NCBI RefSeq assembly: GCF_001570365.1 | Contig: NZ_BBYK01000063.1 | Span: forward strand, 1 to 64,000 | Length of the DNA stretch: 64,000 nucleotides | From: Microtetraspora fusca | GTDB taxonomy: Bacteria > Actinomycetota > Actinomycetes > Streptosporangiales > Streptosporangiaceae | Direction: 5' to 3' | Part shown: positions 45,258 to 54,491 of the stretch, piece by piece | How the letters are laid out: every line of letters begins with the position of its first letter | How positions within the stretch are numbered: position 1 is the stretch's first letter | The notes under the pieces: generated by a model | What the model was told of the DNA's origin: nothing | The model's input: only the letters and a program-made list of their open reading frames with translations | Database searches by the model: none | Position numbers and translations under genes: made by a program

Positions 45258-46684
45258 ACGAACCCGATCCACGGCATGTGGACGACGAACAGGCACGGCT
45301 CCGGCTGACCGCGCACCCCCTCCAGCGGATCGGCGCGTACGCGCTGGCTGCCCTCGGCAAGACGTCAGCAGTCGAGAGCCTCACGCCCGACGGCTTCGAC
45401 GCGGCGGTGAAGACGGTGACCCAGGACGCGGTGACCGCAGCGCTCGTCCGCGACACGAAGAGCGAGCAGGGTTTCTGGCTCAAGACCAGCATGTCCTTCT
45501 TCCCGAACTCGAAGATGAACCATCTCAGCAACGCGAAGAAGGACAACCCCACAATCCGTGGTGCGGTAGAGCGATGGCGTGAGTGCCCGGATCCGTCGGC
45601 GTGGCCGGAGGCGGCATGCGTGCTGTGCGGGCGCCAGGCCGTGGGCTATTACGGCAAGGTCGACGTCCCCTTGGCCGAAAGCGATCTCTACCGCAACAAC
45701 ACGCCACGCGGGCACGCCGGGATGGCGCTGTGCTGGCCGTGCCTGTGCAGTTTCTACGCCCTGCCATACGGCTGCCGCCTGACGGGCGGGCCCTCCACCG
45801 CGCTGCACAGCTGGGACGAGCGGTTCATGGCTCGGACGCTGTCCCGGCGAGTGGAGCGCAATCGGCAGTTGATCGCCCTGGGCAGGGCCGACTCCGGCCG
45901 GGTGCTCTCGAACGAGGTGATGGCTTTGCAGGCCTTGCGCCGCCATGAGGACCGGCTGATCGCCGGGGTCGAGCTGCTGGTTTTCAGCAACAACAATCGA
46001 GGCCAGACCCTGGAGATCCAGTCGCTCGACCAGCCGATCGCCGAGTGGTTGCGCCGCACGTCCCGGCCTCCGTACAACCGTGGCTTCGCCGCGCTGCTGC
46101 GCGCCCATTCGACGCCGGACCGGCCCGGCGTGCTCGGCCTGGCGCGCAATGCCTTCCGCGCATCGGAGCAGATCGCGTCCGCGTGCGGCCGATACCTGAC
46201 CGCGCGGCTCGACCGTGGCGTGATCCGTACGGACACTGCCGAGCTAGCCGGGCTGTGCTTCTCCTTCGTGACCGAGGTGATGCGAATGAACCAGAACGAG
46301 ATTGACGAGATCAAGGCCGCCGGAGCCCAGGTTGCGGCGTGGCTGAACGCGGAGAACTCGGCGGGGCAGCTCCGCGCTTTCAACGCGACGCTCAAGGAGC
46401 CCCGGCGGATGCGGCACTGGCTGATGCGCCGCAACCTCGATGCCCTGCTCGCCCAGGACGGCGGCATCAGCGGCCCGCTGGTCAGCGAGAGCCAGTTCCG
46501 GTTGCTCTTCGACCCGGAGGTCGAGCAGGCGTGGTTCCACCGGCAGCTGCTCATCGTCTCGGTAGTCCAGCGGCTGCACGAGCTGGGATTCAAGCCCGTG
46601 GACCGGGCCGAGGTCGCCGCCGCCATGGCGGACGAAGAGAAAGAGCACCCCGAGGACATCGACTACTTGAAAGGCGAGGAGTGA
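45254..46684 (+). CDS. cas8: Type I-B Cas8 (Cst1-like, CXXC-CXXC family)
   Basis: A 476-aa large subunit. HPLQRIGAYALAALGK lies near the N-terminus. A zinc-binding pair, AACVLCGRQAVGYYG and MALCWPCLCSFYALPYGCRL, gives the CXXC...CXXC pattern of the Cst1 group. SFFPNSKMNHLSN is also typical of this family. It would recognise the PAM and anchor the crRNA 5' end in Cascade. The start at 45254 overlaps the cas6 stop (ATGA); an upstream GTG at 45242 was judged less likely. Confidence 0.85.
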   Translation: MNEPDPRHVDDEQARLRLTAHPLQRIGAYALAALGKTSAVESLTPDGFDAAVKTVTQDAVTAALVRDTKSEQGFWLKTSMSFFPNSKMNHLSNAKKDNPTIRGAVERWRECPDPSAWPEAACVLCGRQAVGYYGKVDVPLAESDLYRNNTPRGHAGMALCWPCLCSFYALPYGCRLTGGPSTALHSWDERFMARTLSRRVERNRQLIALGRADSGRVLSNEVMALQALRRHEDRLIAGVELLVFSNNNRGQTLEIQSLDQPIAEWLRRTSRPPYNRGFAALLRAHSTPDRPGVLGLARNAFRASEQIASACGRYLTARLDRGVIRTDTAELAGLCFSFVTEVMRMNQNEIDEIKAAGAQVAAWLNAENSAGQLRAFNATLKEPRRMRHWLMRRNLDALLAQDGGISGPLVSESQFRLLFDPEVEQAWFHRQLLIVSVVQRLHELGFKPVDRAEVAAAMADEEKEHPEDIDYLKGEE

Positions 46685-46687
46685 CAA

Positions 46688-47722
46688 ATGAGCTACCTGG
46701 TCGGGAAGATCGTCCTGGATATCGTGGCCGGCGCGCCGAACAACGGCCTCGGCGAGGACAACGTCGCCACGGTGAAGCAACTGCGCGTCGGGCGTGACGT
46801 GCATCCCTACGTGTCGGCGCAGGCCTTCCGCCGCTGGCTGCGGGACTCGCTGCCCGCTTCGGAACCGGCCTCTCCAGTCGTGCGATCGGGCAGCGGGCAG
46901 AAGCAGCAGGCGTACACGCAGGGCCGTCCCGACCTATACCTCGACGACGACCTTTTCGGCTACATGGTCGCGGTCAAAGGCGACAAGAACAAGACGTGCC
47001 AGCGGGACACGGTCCTCGCCACGGGCACGTTCGTCTCTGTCGTCCCGCGTCGGCCCGAGCGGGACTTCGGGACGATGAGCCGTGGCTTCGCCGCCAGGGA
47101 GAACCCGGTGCTGCATGGCCACGAGTTCTACAGCGCCGAGCTGGCCGGTGACGTGCTGCTCGATCTGGCCCGGATCGGCGTGTTCGAGATCGACGGTGCC
47201 GGCTTGAAGATCGCCCTGCCGGAACCGGCCGCCAAGGAGGCCGCGGACAGCGGAGCGGAACCGGTCACCTTCCGCGGCTGCTCGGCGTTGCGGCTGACGA
47301 TCGCGGAGCGACGCCGCAGGGCCGCTCTTCTGCTGCGCACGCTCACGGCCGTACGCGGCGGAGCGAAGCAGTCGATGCACTACGGCGACCGCGCCCCGGC
47401 GCTCGTCCTCCTCGCACCTGTCAAGGGCGGCGTCAATCCCTTCACTCGGGTCCTCGGTGTCCGGAGCGACCGCACGCTTTTCGACGCCGGCGTGCTGCGC
47501 GCGGAGATTGAGGCTTGGGCCGACGAGCTGGACGGACCCGTGCTGCTGGGCTGGGCGCCGGGTTTCCTCGGCGAGCAGCGGGACAGGGCCCGCGCGGAAC
47601 TCGCCGACCTGATCGACTCCGGGAGCCTCGCCATCGGCCATCCGCGTGTGCTGTTCGGCGGCCTGGCGGACGAGATCGAGCGGGGTGAGCGAGACGCCTG
47701 GTTCGAGGATCCGAAGGCATGA
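46688..47722 (+). CDS. cas7: Type I-B Cas7 (Cst2/DevR family) backbone subunit
   Basis: A 344-aa protein with the clear DevR-family N-terminus VGKIVLDIVAGAPNNGLGED and HPYVSAQAFRRWLRDSLP, and the segment ATGTFVSVVPRRPERDFGTMSRG. LRTLTAVRGGAKQSMHYGDRAPALVLLAPVKGG (given by start) is another conserved block. It polymerises along the crRNA in Cascade. It begins 3 bp after cas8. Confidence 0.92.
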   Translation: MSYLVGKIVLDIVAGAPNNGLGEDNVATVKQLRVGRDVHPYVSAQAFRRWLRDSLPASEPASPVVRSGSGQKQQAYTQGRPDLYLDDDLFGYMVAVKGDKNKTCQRDTVLATGTFVSVVPRRPERDFGTMSRGFAARENPVLHGHEFYSAELAGDVLLDLARIGVFEIDGAGLKIALPEPAAKEAADSGAEPVTFRGCSALRLTIAERRRRAALLLRTLTAVRGGAKQSMHYGDRAPALVLLAPVKGGVNPFTRVLGVRSDRTLFDAGVLRAEIEAWADELDGPVLLGWAPGFLGEQRDRARAELADLIDSGSLAIGHPRVLFGGLADEIERGERDAWFEDPKA

Positions 47723-48384
47723 CCACGACCGAGGCATTGCGGGTGACGGTCGCCGCGCCGATCGTCTCTTTCCGCAACCCGCTGTACGCGGGCGTGCAGG
47801 TGGCGCTCCCTTGTCCTCCGCCGGCCACAGTGGGCGGGATGCTCGCCGCGGCTGCCGGCGGTTGGCGTGCCGTGGATACGGAGACGCGGTTCGCCATGGC
47901 CTTCCACGCCCGCGGCAAAGGCGTCGATCTCGAGACGTACCATCCGCTGGACGCCACTGGAAAGAAGGCTCTTCCGACGCCGCGTGAGCGTGAGTTCCTG
48001 GCGGACGTCACTCTGACGGTGTGGCTGACCGAGCACCTCGACGTGTGGGAACGCAGGCTTCGCAGGCCTGTCTGGCCGTTGCGACTGGGTAGGAGCCAGG
48101 ACCTGGTCGGGCTCGCTACCCGTCGTGTCGTTCTCCGGAACGGGCCGGGACGTCAGGGCGACGCCGTGCTTCCTGAAGGGAGCACTCCCCTGCCCCTTGG
48201 CACGCTGCTCCGGCTGCCAACCGCGGTCTCCCTCAACCGGCACCGGACCCGCTGGGACGCGTATCACTTCGACGCGTCGGGCCGCAGCGAGATGCTGGTC
48301 GACTCCCTCTGGGCAGACGAGGACGGCAGGGCCGTGGCTCCGCTGCCACCGGTGCATCCCACGCGGCTGACGGGGAGTAGGTGA
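47719..48384 (+). CDS. cas5: Type I-B Cas5
   Basis: A 221-aa RAMP protein. LRVTVAAPIVSFRNPLYAGVQVALPCPPPATVGGMLAAAAG matches the Cas5 N-terminal signature (shown by landmark SFRNP and PPPATVGGML). RRPVWPLRLGRSQDLVGL is the usual central LGxS block. It caps the 5' handle of the crRNA. It overlaps cas7 (ATGA) and lies 1 bp from cas3. Confidence 0.92.
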   Translation: MTTTEALRVTVAAPIVSFRNPLYAGVQVALPCPPPATVGGMLAAAAGGWRAVDTETRFAMAFHARGKGVDLETYHPLDATGKKALPTPREREFLADVTLTVWLTEHLDVWERRLRRPVWPLRLGRSQDLVGLATRRVVLRNGPGRQGDAVLPEGSTPLPLGTLLRLPTAVSLNRHRTRWDAYHFDASGRSEMLVDSLWADEDGRAVAPLPPVHPTRLTGSR

Positions 48385-48385
48385 C

Positions 48386-50722
48386 ATGGAGCTGCCGGAC
48401 ATGCTGGCCAAGAGCGATCCACGCGAGAGACTGGTCGACCATCTGGCGGCGACGCTGGACGGCGCCCTCGCACTCCGGCGGCGCGTGGGGGAGATCGCCC
48501 TGATGGAGCGGGTCATCGAAGGTCGGTTCTGGACGGCGGTCTGTCTCGCGGCGCTCTGCCACGACGCCGGGAAGATTCCGGACGGCTTCCAGGCGATGCT
48601 TCGAGGAACCACTCGGTCGTGGGGCGAACGGCATGAGGTCGTCTCCCTTGGTTTCCTCCCCGCCCTCATCGAGGACGAGGCGTTGCTGACCTGGGTCGCA
48701 ACCGGAGTGGCCACCCACCACCGGTCACTCGAAGGCGGGCGCGGCTCCCTGATCGAGCTGTACGACGGCGTTCCCGACGTGGAGTGGCGCGACCGGCTGC
48801 GGCCCCTCCCCGACACGGTCGCGGTCCAGCTCCTCGACTGGCTGGCCTGTACGGCGAAACGCGCCAGACTTCCGGCGTCCTCGCTCACGCCGGAGGACCT
48901 GGACGTGGTCGGCGAGGCCCGGCGCGTGTTCAAGCTGCTGCTCGACCGGTGGGAGCTTCCGGCGCATCCCGACGAAGGTCTCGCGGCGGTACTCCTCCAA
49001 GGAGCCGTCACTCTGGCGGACCACGTCTCCTCCGCACACGGCTCGCTCCACGGCGTCCAACCTATCGGCGCCCGGTTCCGAGCCCTGTTGGAGAAGGCGT
49101 TCGCCGAGAAGGGGCAAACCCTGCGCCCGCACCAAGCCGACGCGGCGGAAGCGGACGGCCATCTTCTGCTCCGCGCCCCCACCGGCTCGGGCAAGACCGA
49201 AGCTGGGCTCCTCTGGGCGGCAGCGCAGGTCGCCGAGATCGCGCGCCGCACGGGCGGTGTGCCGCGGGTCTTCTTCACGCTCCCCTACCTCGCGTCCATC
49301 AACGCCATGGCCGTACGTCTCGGAAAGCTCTTGGGGGACGACGCGCTGGTGGGGGTCATGCACTCACGGGCCGCGTCGTACCACCTGGCGCGCGCCATCT
49401 GCCCGGAAGACGGCGACGACGAGCACGTCGAAGCCGCGAAGAAAGCGGTGTCCCGGGCCGCGGCGACCCGCCTGTTCCGGGAAACCGTACGGGTCGGCAC
49501 CCCGTACCAGATCCTGCGCGGCGCGCTGGCGGGACCGGCCCATTCCGGAACCCTTATCGATGCGGCCAATTCGGTGTTCGTGCTGGACGAGCTGCACGCC
49601 TACGATCCTCAGCGGCTCGGCTACATCCTCGCGACCGCGCGGCTGTGGGAGCGGCTCGGCGGGCGCGTCGCCGTACTGTCCGCCACGCTTCCCGACGCGC
49701 TCGCCCGGCTGTTCCAGGACCTGCTCAATCACGATGTGCGACTGATCGAGGCGTCCACCGAAGACGCGCCGCTTCGCCATCGGCTCGGCCTTCGGAAGCG
49801 GCACTTGACCGATCCAGCGTCGATCGGGGAGATCAGGAGCAGATTGCTGGCTGGCGATTCGGTGCTCGTGGTCGCCAACAACGTCGCGGACGCCCAGCTT
49901 CTGTTCACCGAACTCGAAGCGGACGCCGATGCCGCCTTCCTGCTGCATTCGCGGTTCCGCCGGATGGATCGGTCGGCCCTGGAGCAGGCCATCGCCGAGC
50001 GGTTCGGGGTCGGCCGGGACCGCCTGCCGGGACTGGTCGTGGCCACCCAGGTCGTGGAGGTGAGCCTGGACGTGGACTTCGACTGCCTGTTCACCTCTGC
50101 GGCGCCGTTGGAAGCGCTCCTGCAGCGGTTCGGCCGGGTCAACCGGATCGCCGCCCGTCCGCCAGCCGACGTCATCGTGCACGCCGCCGCCTTCGCTCCC
50201 CCGCGCAGAGGCGGCGAGGACGTCGCCGACGGCGTCTATCCCAAGGCACCGGTGGAAACGGGCTGGCATATCCTCACCCGCCATGACGGCCTCGCCGTAG
50301 ACGAATCGGACGCCCGCCTGTGGCTCGACGAGGTCTACGCCACCGCATGGGGCCGGGAATGGCGTAATGAAGTGCTGCGGAGCCAGACCCTATTCACGGA
50401 GGCATTCCTGGGCTTCGCCCATCCCTTCGTCAGCCGAGACGAGCTCACCGAACGGTTCGACGAGCTGTTCGACGGCACTGAGGCTGTCTTGGAACGCGAT
50501 CGCGACGCGTACGAAGCGGACCTGGCGACGGGCCAGAAGGCGGCGGGACGGCTGCTCGCCGAGCGGTATCTGGTCCCGATGCCGAACTGGGCGACTCCTC
50601 TCACCAGATGGGAGAAGCGACTCGGCGTACGGATCATCAACGCCGAGTACGACGAGCGGCTGGGGCTGGGCGCGGTCCACGGGCCGGCCACCCAGGTTTA
50701 CCAGGCGGGTGAGGTGCTGTGA
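48386..50722 (+). CDS. cas3: Cas3 HD nuclease-helicase
   Basis: A 778-aa protein. The N-terminal HD domain has RLVDHLAATLDGAL and LAALCHDAGKIPDGFQ (HD at about 57-58). The SF2 helicase motifs are Walker A RAPTGSGKTEAGLLW (about 262), motif II FVLDELHAYDP (about 398), motif III LSATLPDAL (about 430) and motif VI LLQRFGRVNRIA (about 579). All expected catalytic motifs are present, so it should degrade target DNA recruited by Cascade. The stop overlaps the cas4 start. Confidence 0.95.
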   Translation: MELPDMLAKSDPRERLVDHLAATLDGALALRRRVGEIALMERVIEGRFWTAVCLAALCHDAGKIPDGFQAMLRGTTRSWGERHEVVSLGFLPALIEDEALLTWVATGVATHHRSLEGGRGSLIELYDGVPDVEWRDRLRPLPDTVAVQLLDWLACTAKRARLPASSLTPEDLDVVGEARRVFKLLLDRWELPAHPDEGLAAVLLQGAVTLADHVSSAHGSLHGVQPIGARFRALLEKAFAEKGQTLRPHQADAAEADGHLLLRAPTGSGKTEAGLLWAAAQVAEIARRTGGVPRVFFTLPYLASINAMAVRLGKLLGDDALVGVMHSRAASYHLARAICPEDGDDEHVEAAKKAVSRAAATRLFRETVRVGTPYQILRGALAGPAHSGTLIDAANSVFVLDELHAYDPQRLGYILATARLWERLGGRVAVLSATLPDALARLFQDLLNHDVRLIEASTEDAPLRHRLGLRKRHLTDPASIGEIRSRLLAGDSVLVVANNVADAQLLFTELEADADAAFLLHSRFRRMDRSALEQAIAERFGVGRDRLPGLVVATQVVEVSLDVDFDCLFTSAAPLEALLQRFGRVNRIAARPPADVIVHAAAFAPPRRGGEDVADGVYPKAPVETGWHILTRHDGLAVDESDARLWLDEVYATAWGREWRNEVLRSQTLFTEAFLGFAHPFVSRDELTERFDELFDGTEAVLERDRDAYEADLATGQKAAGRLLAERYLVPMPNWATPLTRWEKRLGVRIINAEYDERLGLGAVHGPATQVYQAGEVL

Positions 50723-51216
50723 TCGAACCCGGCGATGTCGGCGGGGTGCACATCAAGTACCTCTACCACTGCCGTCGCCAGCTCTGGTTGTACGCACGCG
50801 GGGTCCGACCGGAGCATCTCAACTCCACGGTTCAGCTGGGAGAGGCCGTCCACGAGACCTCGTACAGCCGTTCCTCCCCGGTCGACCTCGGCGCCGCCAA
50901 GCTCGACCACCTCGACGGAGCCGCCTGGGTGCACGAGGTCAAGTCGTCGTCGAAGCCCAGCCGGGCCGACGAGGCCCAGGCGACGCACTACTGCTATCGG
51001 CTGCACGTCGTGGGGGTCGCCGCGCAGGGCGGAATCCTGCACTACCCGAAGACACGCCGGACCCGGCGCCTGCCGTACACGGCCGAGACAGCGAAGCAGG
51101 CCGAGGCCGATATCGCGGAGGTCCTGGCCGTGGTCTCCGCACCTTCCTCGCCGCCGCGGCTCGCCCGCTCGGCCTGCCGAGGATGCTCCTACATCGACTA
51201 TTGCTGGAACGAGTAG
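50719..51216 (+). CDS. cas4: Cas4 RecB-like exonuclease
   Basis: A 165-aa protein. The first Fe-S Cys is in KYLYHCRRQLWLY; the other three are in SACRGCSYIDYCW. The RecB nuclease core has LDHLDGAAWVHEVKSSSKPS, with the conserved Asp and EVK. Cas4 trims prespacers and selects PAM-containing ends for Cas1-Cas2. GTG start overlapping the cas3 stop; the stop abuts cas1. Confidence 0.92.
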   Translation: MIEPGDVGGVHIKYLYHCRRQLWLYARGVRPEHLNSTVQLGEAVHETSYSRSSPVDLGAAKLDHLDGAAWVHEVKSSSKPSRADEAQATHYCYRLHVVGVAAQGGILHYPKTRRTRRLPYTAETAKQAEADIAEVLAVVSAPSSPPRLARSACRGCSYIDYCWNE

Positions 51217-52196
51217 ATGCCTGCTGCCTCCCGTACGTACTGGCTGACCACGCCCTGCCGCATCCGGCGGAAAGACCAATCGCTGTTGATCGAGCGGGTC
51301 GACGGCTCTCCGGTGCACATCCCGATCACCGACGTCCGCGACATCGTGGCGTGCGAGCCGGTCGACATCAACACCGCTGTGATCAGCATGCTGAACCAAT
51401 ACCGCGTCAACGTTCACTTTCTGAGCCATTACGGCGACTACGCCGGATCGTTGCTGACATCGGAGAGCAGCACTTCGGGTCAGACCGTCGTCGCCCAGAC
51501 TCGGCTGGCCGGCGATCCGCTCGCGTCTTTGGACGTCGCCCGGGCGATCGTGCTGAGTGCGGCGGCGAACGTGCGCCGAGTGATCGACCGCAAGCTGCTC
51601 ACCCGTCCGATGGCTGTGCTGGAGGCGTCCGTCGCGGCGGCGTCGACCCGCGAGGAGCTCATGGGGGCGGAAGGCACCTTCCGGCGCGCCGCCTGGGCCG
51701 TGCTCGACACTCGGCTGCCCGACTGGTTACGGCTTGACGGCCGCAGCCGCCGGCCCCCGCTCAACGCCGGCAATGCGTTCATCAGCTACGTCAACGGCAT
51801 CGTCTACGCCCGGCTGCTGTCGGCCGTCCGGCTCACCCCGTTGCACTCCGGCGTCGCCTTCCTGGCACAGCACTATGGAACGCCAGCGGCACTCCCTCGT
51901 GCTCGACCTATCCGAAGTGTTCAAGCCCCTCTTCTCCGAACGTCTGCTGCTCCGGCTCGCCGGTCGCGGCCAGCTCAAGCCGGCCCACTTCGATGTCGAC
52001 GTCAACCAGGCGATGCTGAGCGAATCTGGTCGCAAGCTTGTCGTGCAGACCGTACGTGACGAGCTCGCCGTGACCATCCAGCACCGCTCCCTCGGCCGGC
52101 GTGGCATACGACGAGCTGCTCTATCTCGAAGCCCTCCAGCTCACTCGCACATGCCTGGAAGGAACGCCGTACAAGCCGTTCAAGATCTGGTGGTGA
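51217..52196 (+). pseudogene. cas1: Cas1 integrase gene with two frameshifts
   Basis: The first frame gives normal Cas1 up to HSGVAFLA (about residue 217). Then one extra G in GG at 51864-51865 moves the reading frame. Removing it restores FLHSTMERQRHSLVLDLSEV, with the catalytic His and Asp. A second extra G in GG at 52098-52099 breaks the frame again; removing it restores LGRVAYDELLYLEAL and the end EGTPYKPFKIWW at 52196. As given, the product is a 280-aa chain with an unrelated tail, lacking two of the three metal-binding residues. Both lesions are +1 changes in GG dinucleotides, so sequencing error is possible. The neighbours cas4 and cas2 are intact. Confidence 0.9.
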
Positions 52197-52202
52197 GGTC
52201 AC

Positions 52203-52466
52203 ATGTATGTCGTGGTCGTCTACGACACCCTGGCGAAACGCAACGCCGCCATCCTGCGCCTGTGCCGCCAATACCTCCATCACGTACAAAGAAGCGTCTT
52301 CGAGGGCGCGCTGAGCGCGGCACAGCTCCGGCGTTTTCGCCATGCGGTCGAGGATGTGATCGACGCCGGATACGACAGCGTGCTCGTCTTCACATTCCCG
52401 CCCGGTACGACTCCGGAGCGCCAGGAATGGGGCATCGCCCAGCCCGCACCCAGCGATATCCTGTGA
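52203..52466 (+). CDS. cas2: Cas2
   Basis: An 87-aa ferredoxin-fold protein beginning MYVVVVYDTLAKRNAAILRL, with the conserved Asp at position 8. HVQRSVFEGALSAAQLRRF and DSVLVFTFP follow the Cas2 pattern. It dimerises between two Cas1 dimers in the integration complex. It begins 6 bp after the repaired cas1 stop, and array 3's leader follows at once. Confidence 0.95.
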   Translation: MYVVVVYDTLAKRNAAILRLCRQYLHHVQRSVFEGALSAAQLRRFRHAVEDVIDAGYDSVLVFTFPPGTTPERQEWGIAQPAPSDIL

Positions 52467-52472
52467 TCGGAC

Positions 52473-52595
52473 ATGCAATTTGATCATGAGATTTGCAGCA
52501 GACCTCCCGGGTTTTCTGCACAACCGAAGGTTCGCTGCAAAACACCGCACGTGGCCCACGATAATCAGGCCAGTGACCTGCGCCTTTACCGTGGG
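52473..52595 (+). promoter_or_regulatory. Leader of CRISPR array 3
   Basis: It has GACCTCCCGGGTTTTCTGCA, then CAACCGAAGGTTCGCTGCAA, AACACCGCAC and GTGACCTGCGCCTTTACCGT, directly next to the first repeat. It matches the array 1 leader at most positions and lies right behind cas2. Confidence 0.78.
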
Positions 52596-53941
52596 GTCCT
52601 CATCGCCCCTACGAGGGGTCGCAACCCGGTATTCGCGAAATATCGCAGCCCAATCCCCGCGCGCGTCCTCATCGCCCCTACGAGGGGTCGCAACTTCTCT
52701 GCAGCGGCGCTCTTCTCGGCCTGCTGGAGGTCCTCATCGCCCCTACGAGGGGTCGCAACCGGTGGATGGTGGTGGCAATGAACGACCCCAAGACCGGTCC
52801 TCATCGCCCCTACGAGGGGTCGCAACAGTGAGACATAGAACCAACCGAGGTACAGAGAGAAGTCCTCATCGCCCCTACGAGGGGTCGTAACCGGCCTTGG
52901 CCTTCAGGTCGCCGTAGTCGGCGAAGTCCTCATCGCCCCTACGAGGGGTCGCAACGCGAGCAGTCGCTCGCCCTCGCGGTAGTGGTCGGGGGTCCTCATC
53001 GCCCCTACGAGGGGTCGCAACGCGTTGTCCCAGGTTCGGCCTGCCGAATTTCCGAGGTCCTCATCGCTCCTACGAGGGGTCGCAACATCCGGGATGGGAC
53101 GAGAGAGATGTTTCCGGCCCAGTCCTCATCGCCCCTACGAGGGTCGCAACAAGCAGGCGGCCGAGCAGCGGCACGTGCGCCGTAGTCCTCATCGCCCCTA
53201 CGAGGGGTCGCAACTCGAACTCGTCGGAGTCGCCGAACGGATCGCGGGTGTCCTCATCGCCCCTACGAGGGGTCGCAACCTGGTAGCGCGGTCGGTAACC
53301 GGGTTGGGCAGAAGAGTCCTCATCGCCCCTACGAGGGGTCGCAACACTGACAAAGGGGGGTACCGGATGGCGAACCGAATGTCCTCATCGCCCCTACGAG
53401 GGGTCGCAACCCGCGAAGGACAGGCCATGACCAAGAACAGCGCCCGCGTCCTCATCGCCCCTCCGAGGGGTCGCAACGCTGATGCCCGCCCGCATGATCA
53501 AGGTCCGGCCGAAGAGTCCTAATCGCCCCTACGAGGGGTCGCAACATCTCCTTCGCCCAGGCGTCAATCTCCGCCTGGCAGTCCTCATCGCCCCTACGAG
53601 GGGTCGCAACCCGAGCTGCTGCAGCAGGCCGAGCAGCTCGACGGTGGTCCTCATCGCCCTACGAGGGGTCGCAACTAGACGATGCCGACCTGGTCCGGCT
53701 CAGGGGAGGTGGTGCTCATCGCCCTTACGAGGGGTCGCAACGTGGCTCGTGTGCCGCGAGCGAGCGTGTGTGTGGTCCTCATCGCCCCTACGAGGGGTTG
53801 CAACAGGAACGTCATCGTCACGCCTTCGCGGGTGACGGAGTCCTCATCGCCCCTACGAGGGGTCGCAACCTGGGACGTGACCCGTCCACCGCCTCCCAAG
53901 TCGAGAGCGATGTCCTCATCGCCTCATGAGAGATGGCAATT
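52596..53941 (+). CRISPR. CRISPR array 3: 21 repeats, 20 spacers
   Basis: It has the same 30-bp repeat as array 1. Repeat starts are 52596, 52665, 52730, 52797, 52862, 52926, 52992, 53057, 53122, 53185, 53250, 53316, 53381, 53448, 53516, 53581, 53647, 53712, 53775, 53840 and 53912. Two repeats (53122 and 53647) are 29 bp because one base is missing. Several right-hand repeats have substitutions, and the last is strongly degenerate. The growing end is on the left, beside the leader and cas2. Confidence 0.98.
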
Positions 53942-53975
53942 TGCCTGGCGCATCACATCGAGGGGTTCTCATCAA

Positions 53976-54428
53976 CTATCTGGGAAGCAGAGCGCGGTCA
54001 GCGGTGATGCAGACGCCGTCGTGGGCTCGTACAGCGGGCGACGGCAGGGCATGGATGGCGTCCAGGACGCGGACGGCGTAGGCCTCGGTGGCCAGGTCGC
54101 GTACCTCGTCGGCGGTTGCCCAGCGGAACGCGCGGGCCTCGTCGTTCACGCTCAACTCTCCGCCGACGGCCTCGCAGCGGAAGACGAGGGCGATGATGCC
54201 GCGGGTCATGTTCTTGTACACGCCGGTCATCGCGTGAGGGACCACTTCAAGGCCGGTCTCTTCGCGGACCTCGCGTAGCAGGCCGGAGATGATGTCCTCG
54301 TCGCGCTCCAGGACTCCGCCGGGCGCCTCCCAGTGGCCGTTGTCGCGGCGCTGGATCAGCAGAGCCCGGCCCTGTCCGTCGAGGATCACGCCGGACACAC
54401 TGACCGAGTGCATGTTCGGATGATCCAT
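53976..54428 (-). CDS. NUDIX hydrolase
   Basis: A 150-aa protein. The Nudix box is GGVLERDEDIISGLLREVREETGLE (GX5EX7REUXEEXGU, residues about 37-61). SGVILDGQGRALLIQRRDNGHWEAPGG is the standard first strand. It hydrolyses a nucleoside diphosphate linked to another moiety; the substrate is unknown. ATG 54428 has GGAGG about 8 bp upstream. It is divergent from the GntR gene, sharing a 63-bp promoter region. Confidence 0.9.
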   Translation of the reverse strand: MDHPNMHSVSVSGVILDGQGRALLIQRRDNGHWEAPGGVLERDEDIISGLLREVREETGLEVVPHAMTGVYKNMTRGIIALVFRCEAVGGELSVNDEARAFRWATADEVRDLATEAYAVRVLDAIHALPSPAVRAHDGVCITADRALLPR

Positions 54429-54491
54429 CCCAGACCTCCACAGGTGGCTATCCTCGACCCTACACGTATGTACGAGTTGAGGAGTTGGCCC
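54429..54491. promoter_or_regulatory. Divergent promoter between the NUDIX and GntR genes
   Basis: This short segment contains CTACACGTATGTACGAGTTG, a GTAC/GTAT-rich stretch of the kind bound by HutC/UTRA GntR repressors. It would allow the GntR protein to control both directions. Confidence 0.4.

Noticed and set aside
47380-49278. Long minus-strand frame (632 codons) opposite cas7-cas5-cas3
   Set aside because: It is an antisense shadow caused by high GC. It has no family motif, while the plus strand encodes clear Cas proteins.
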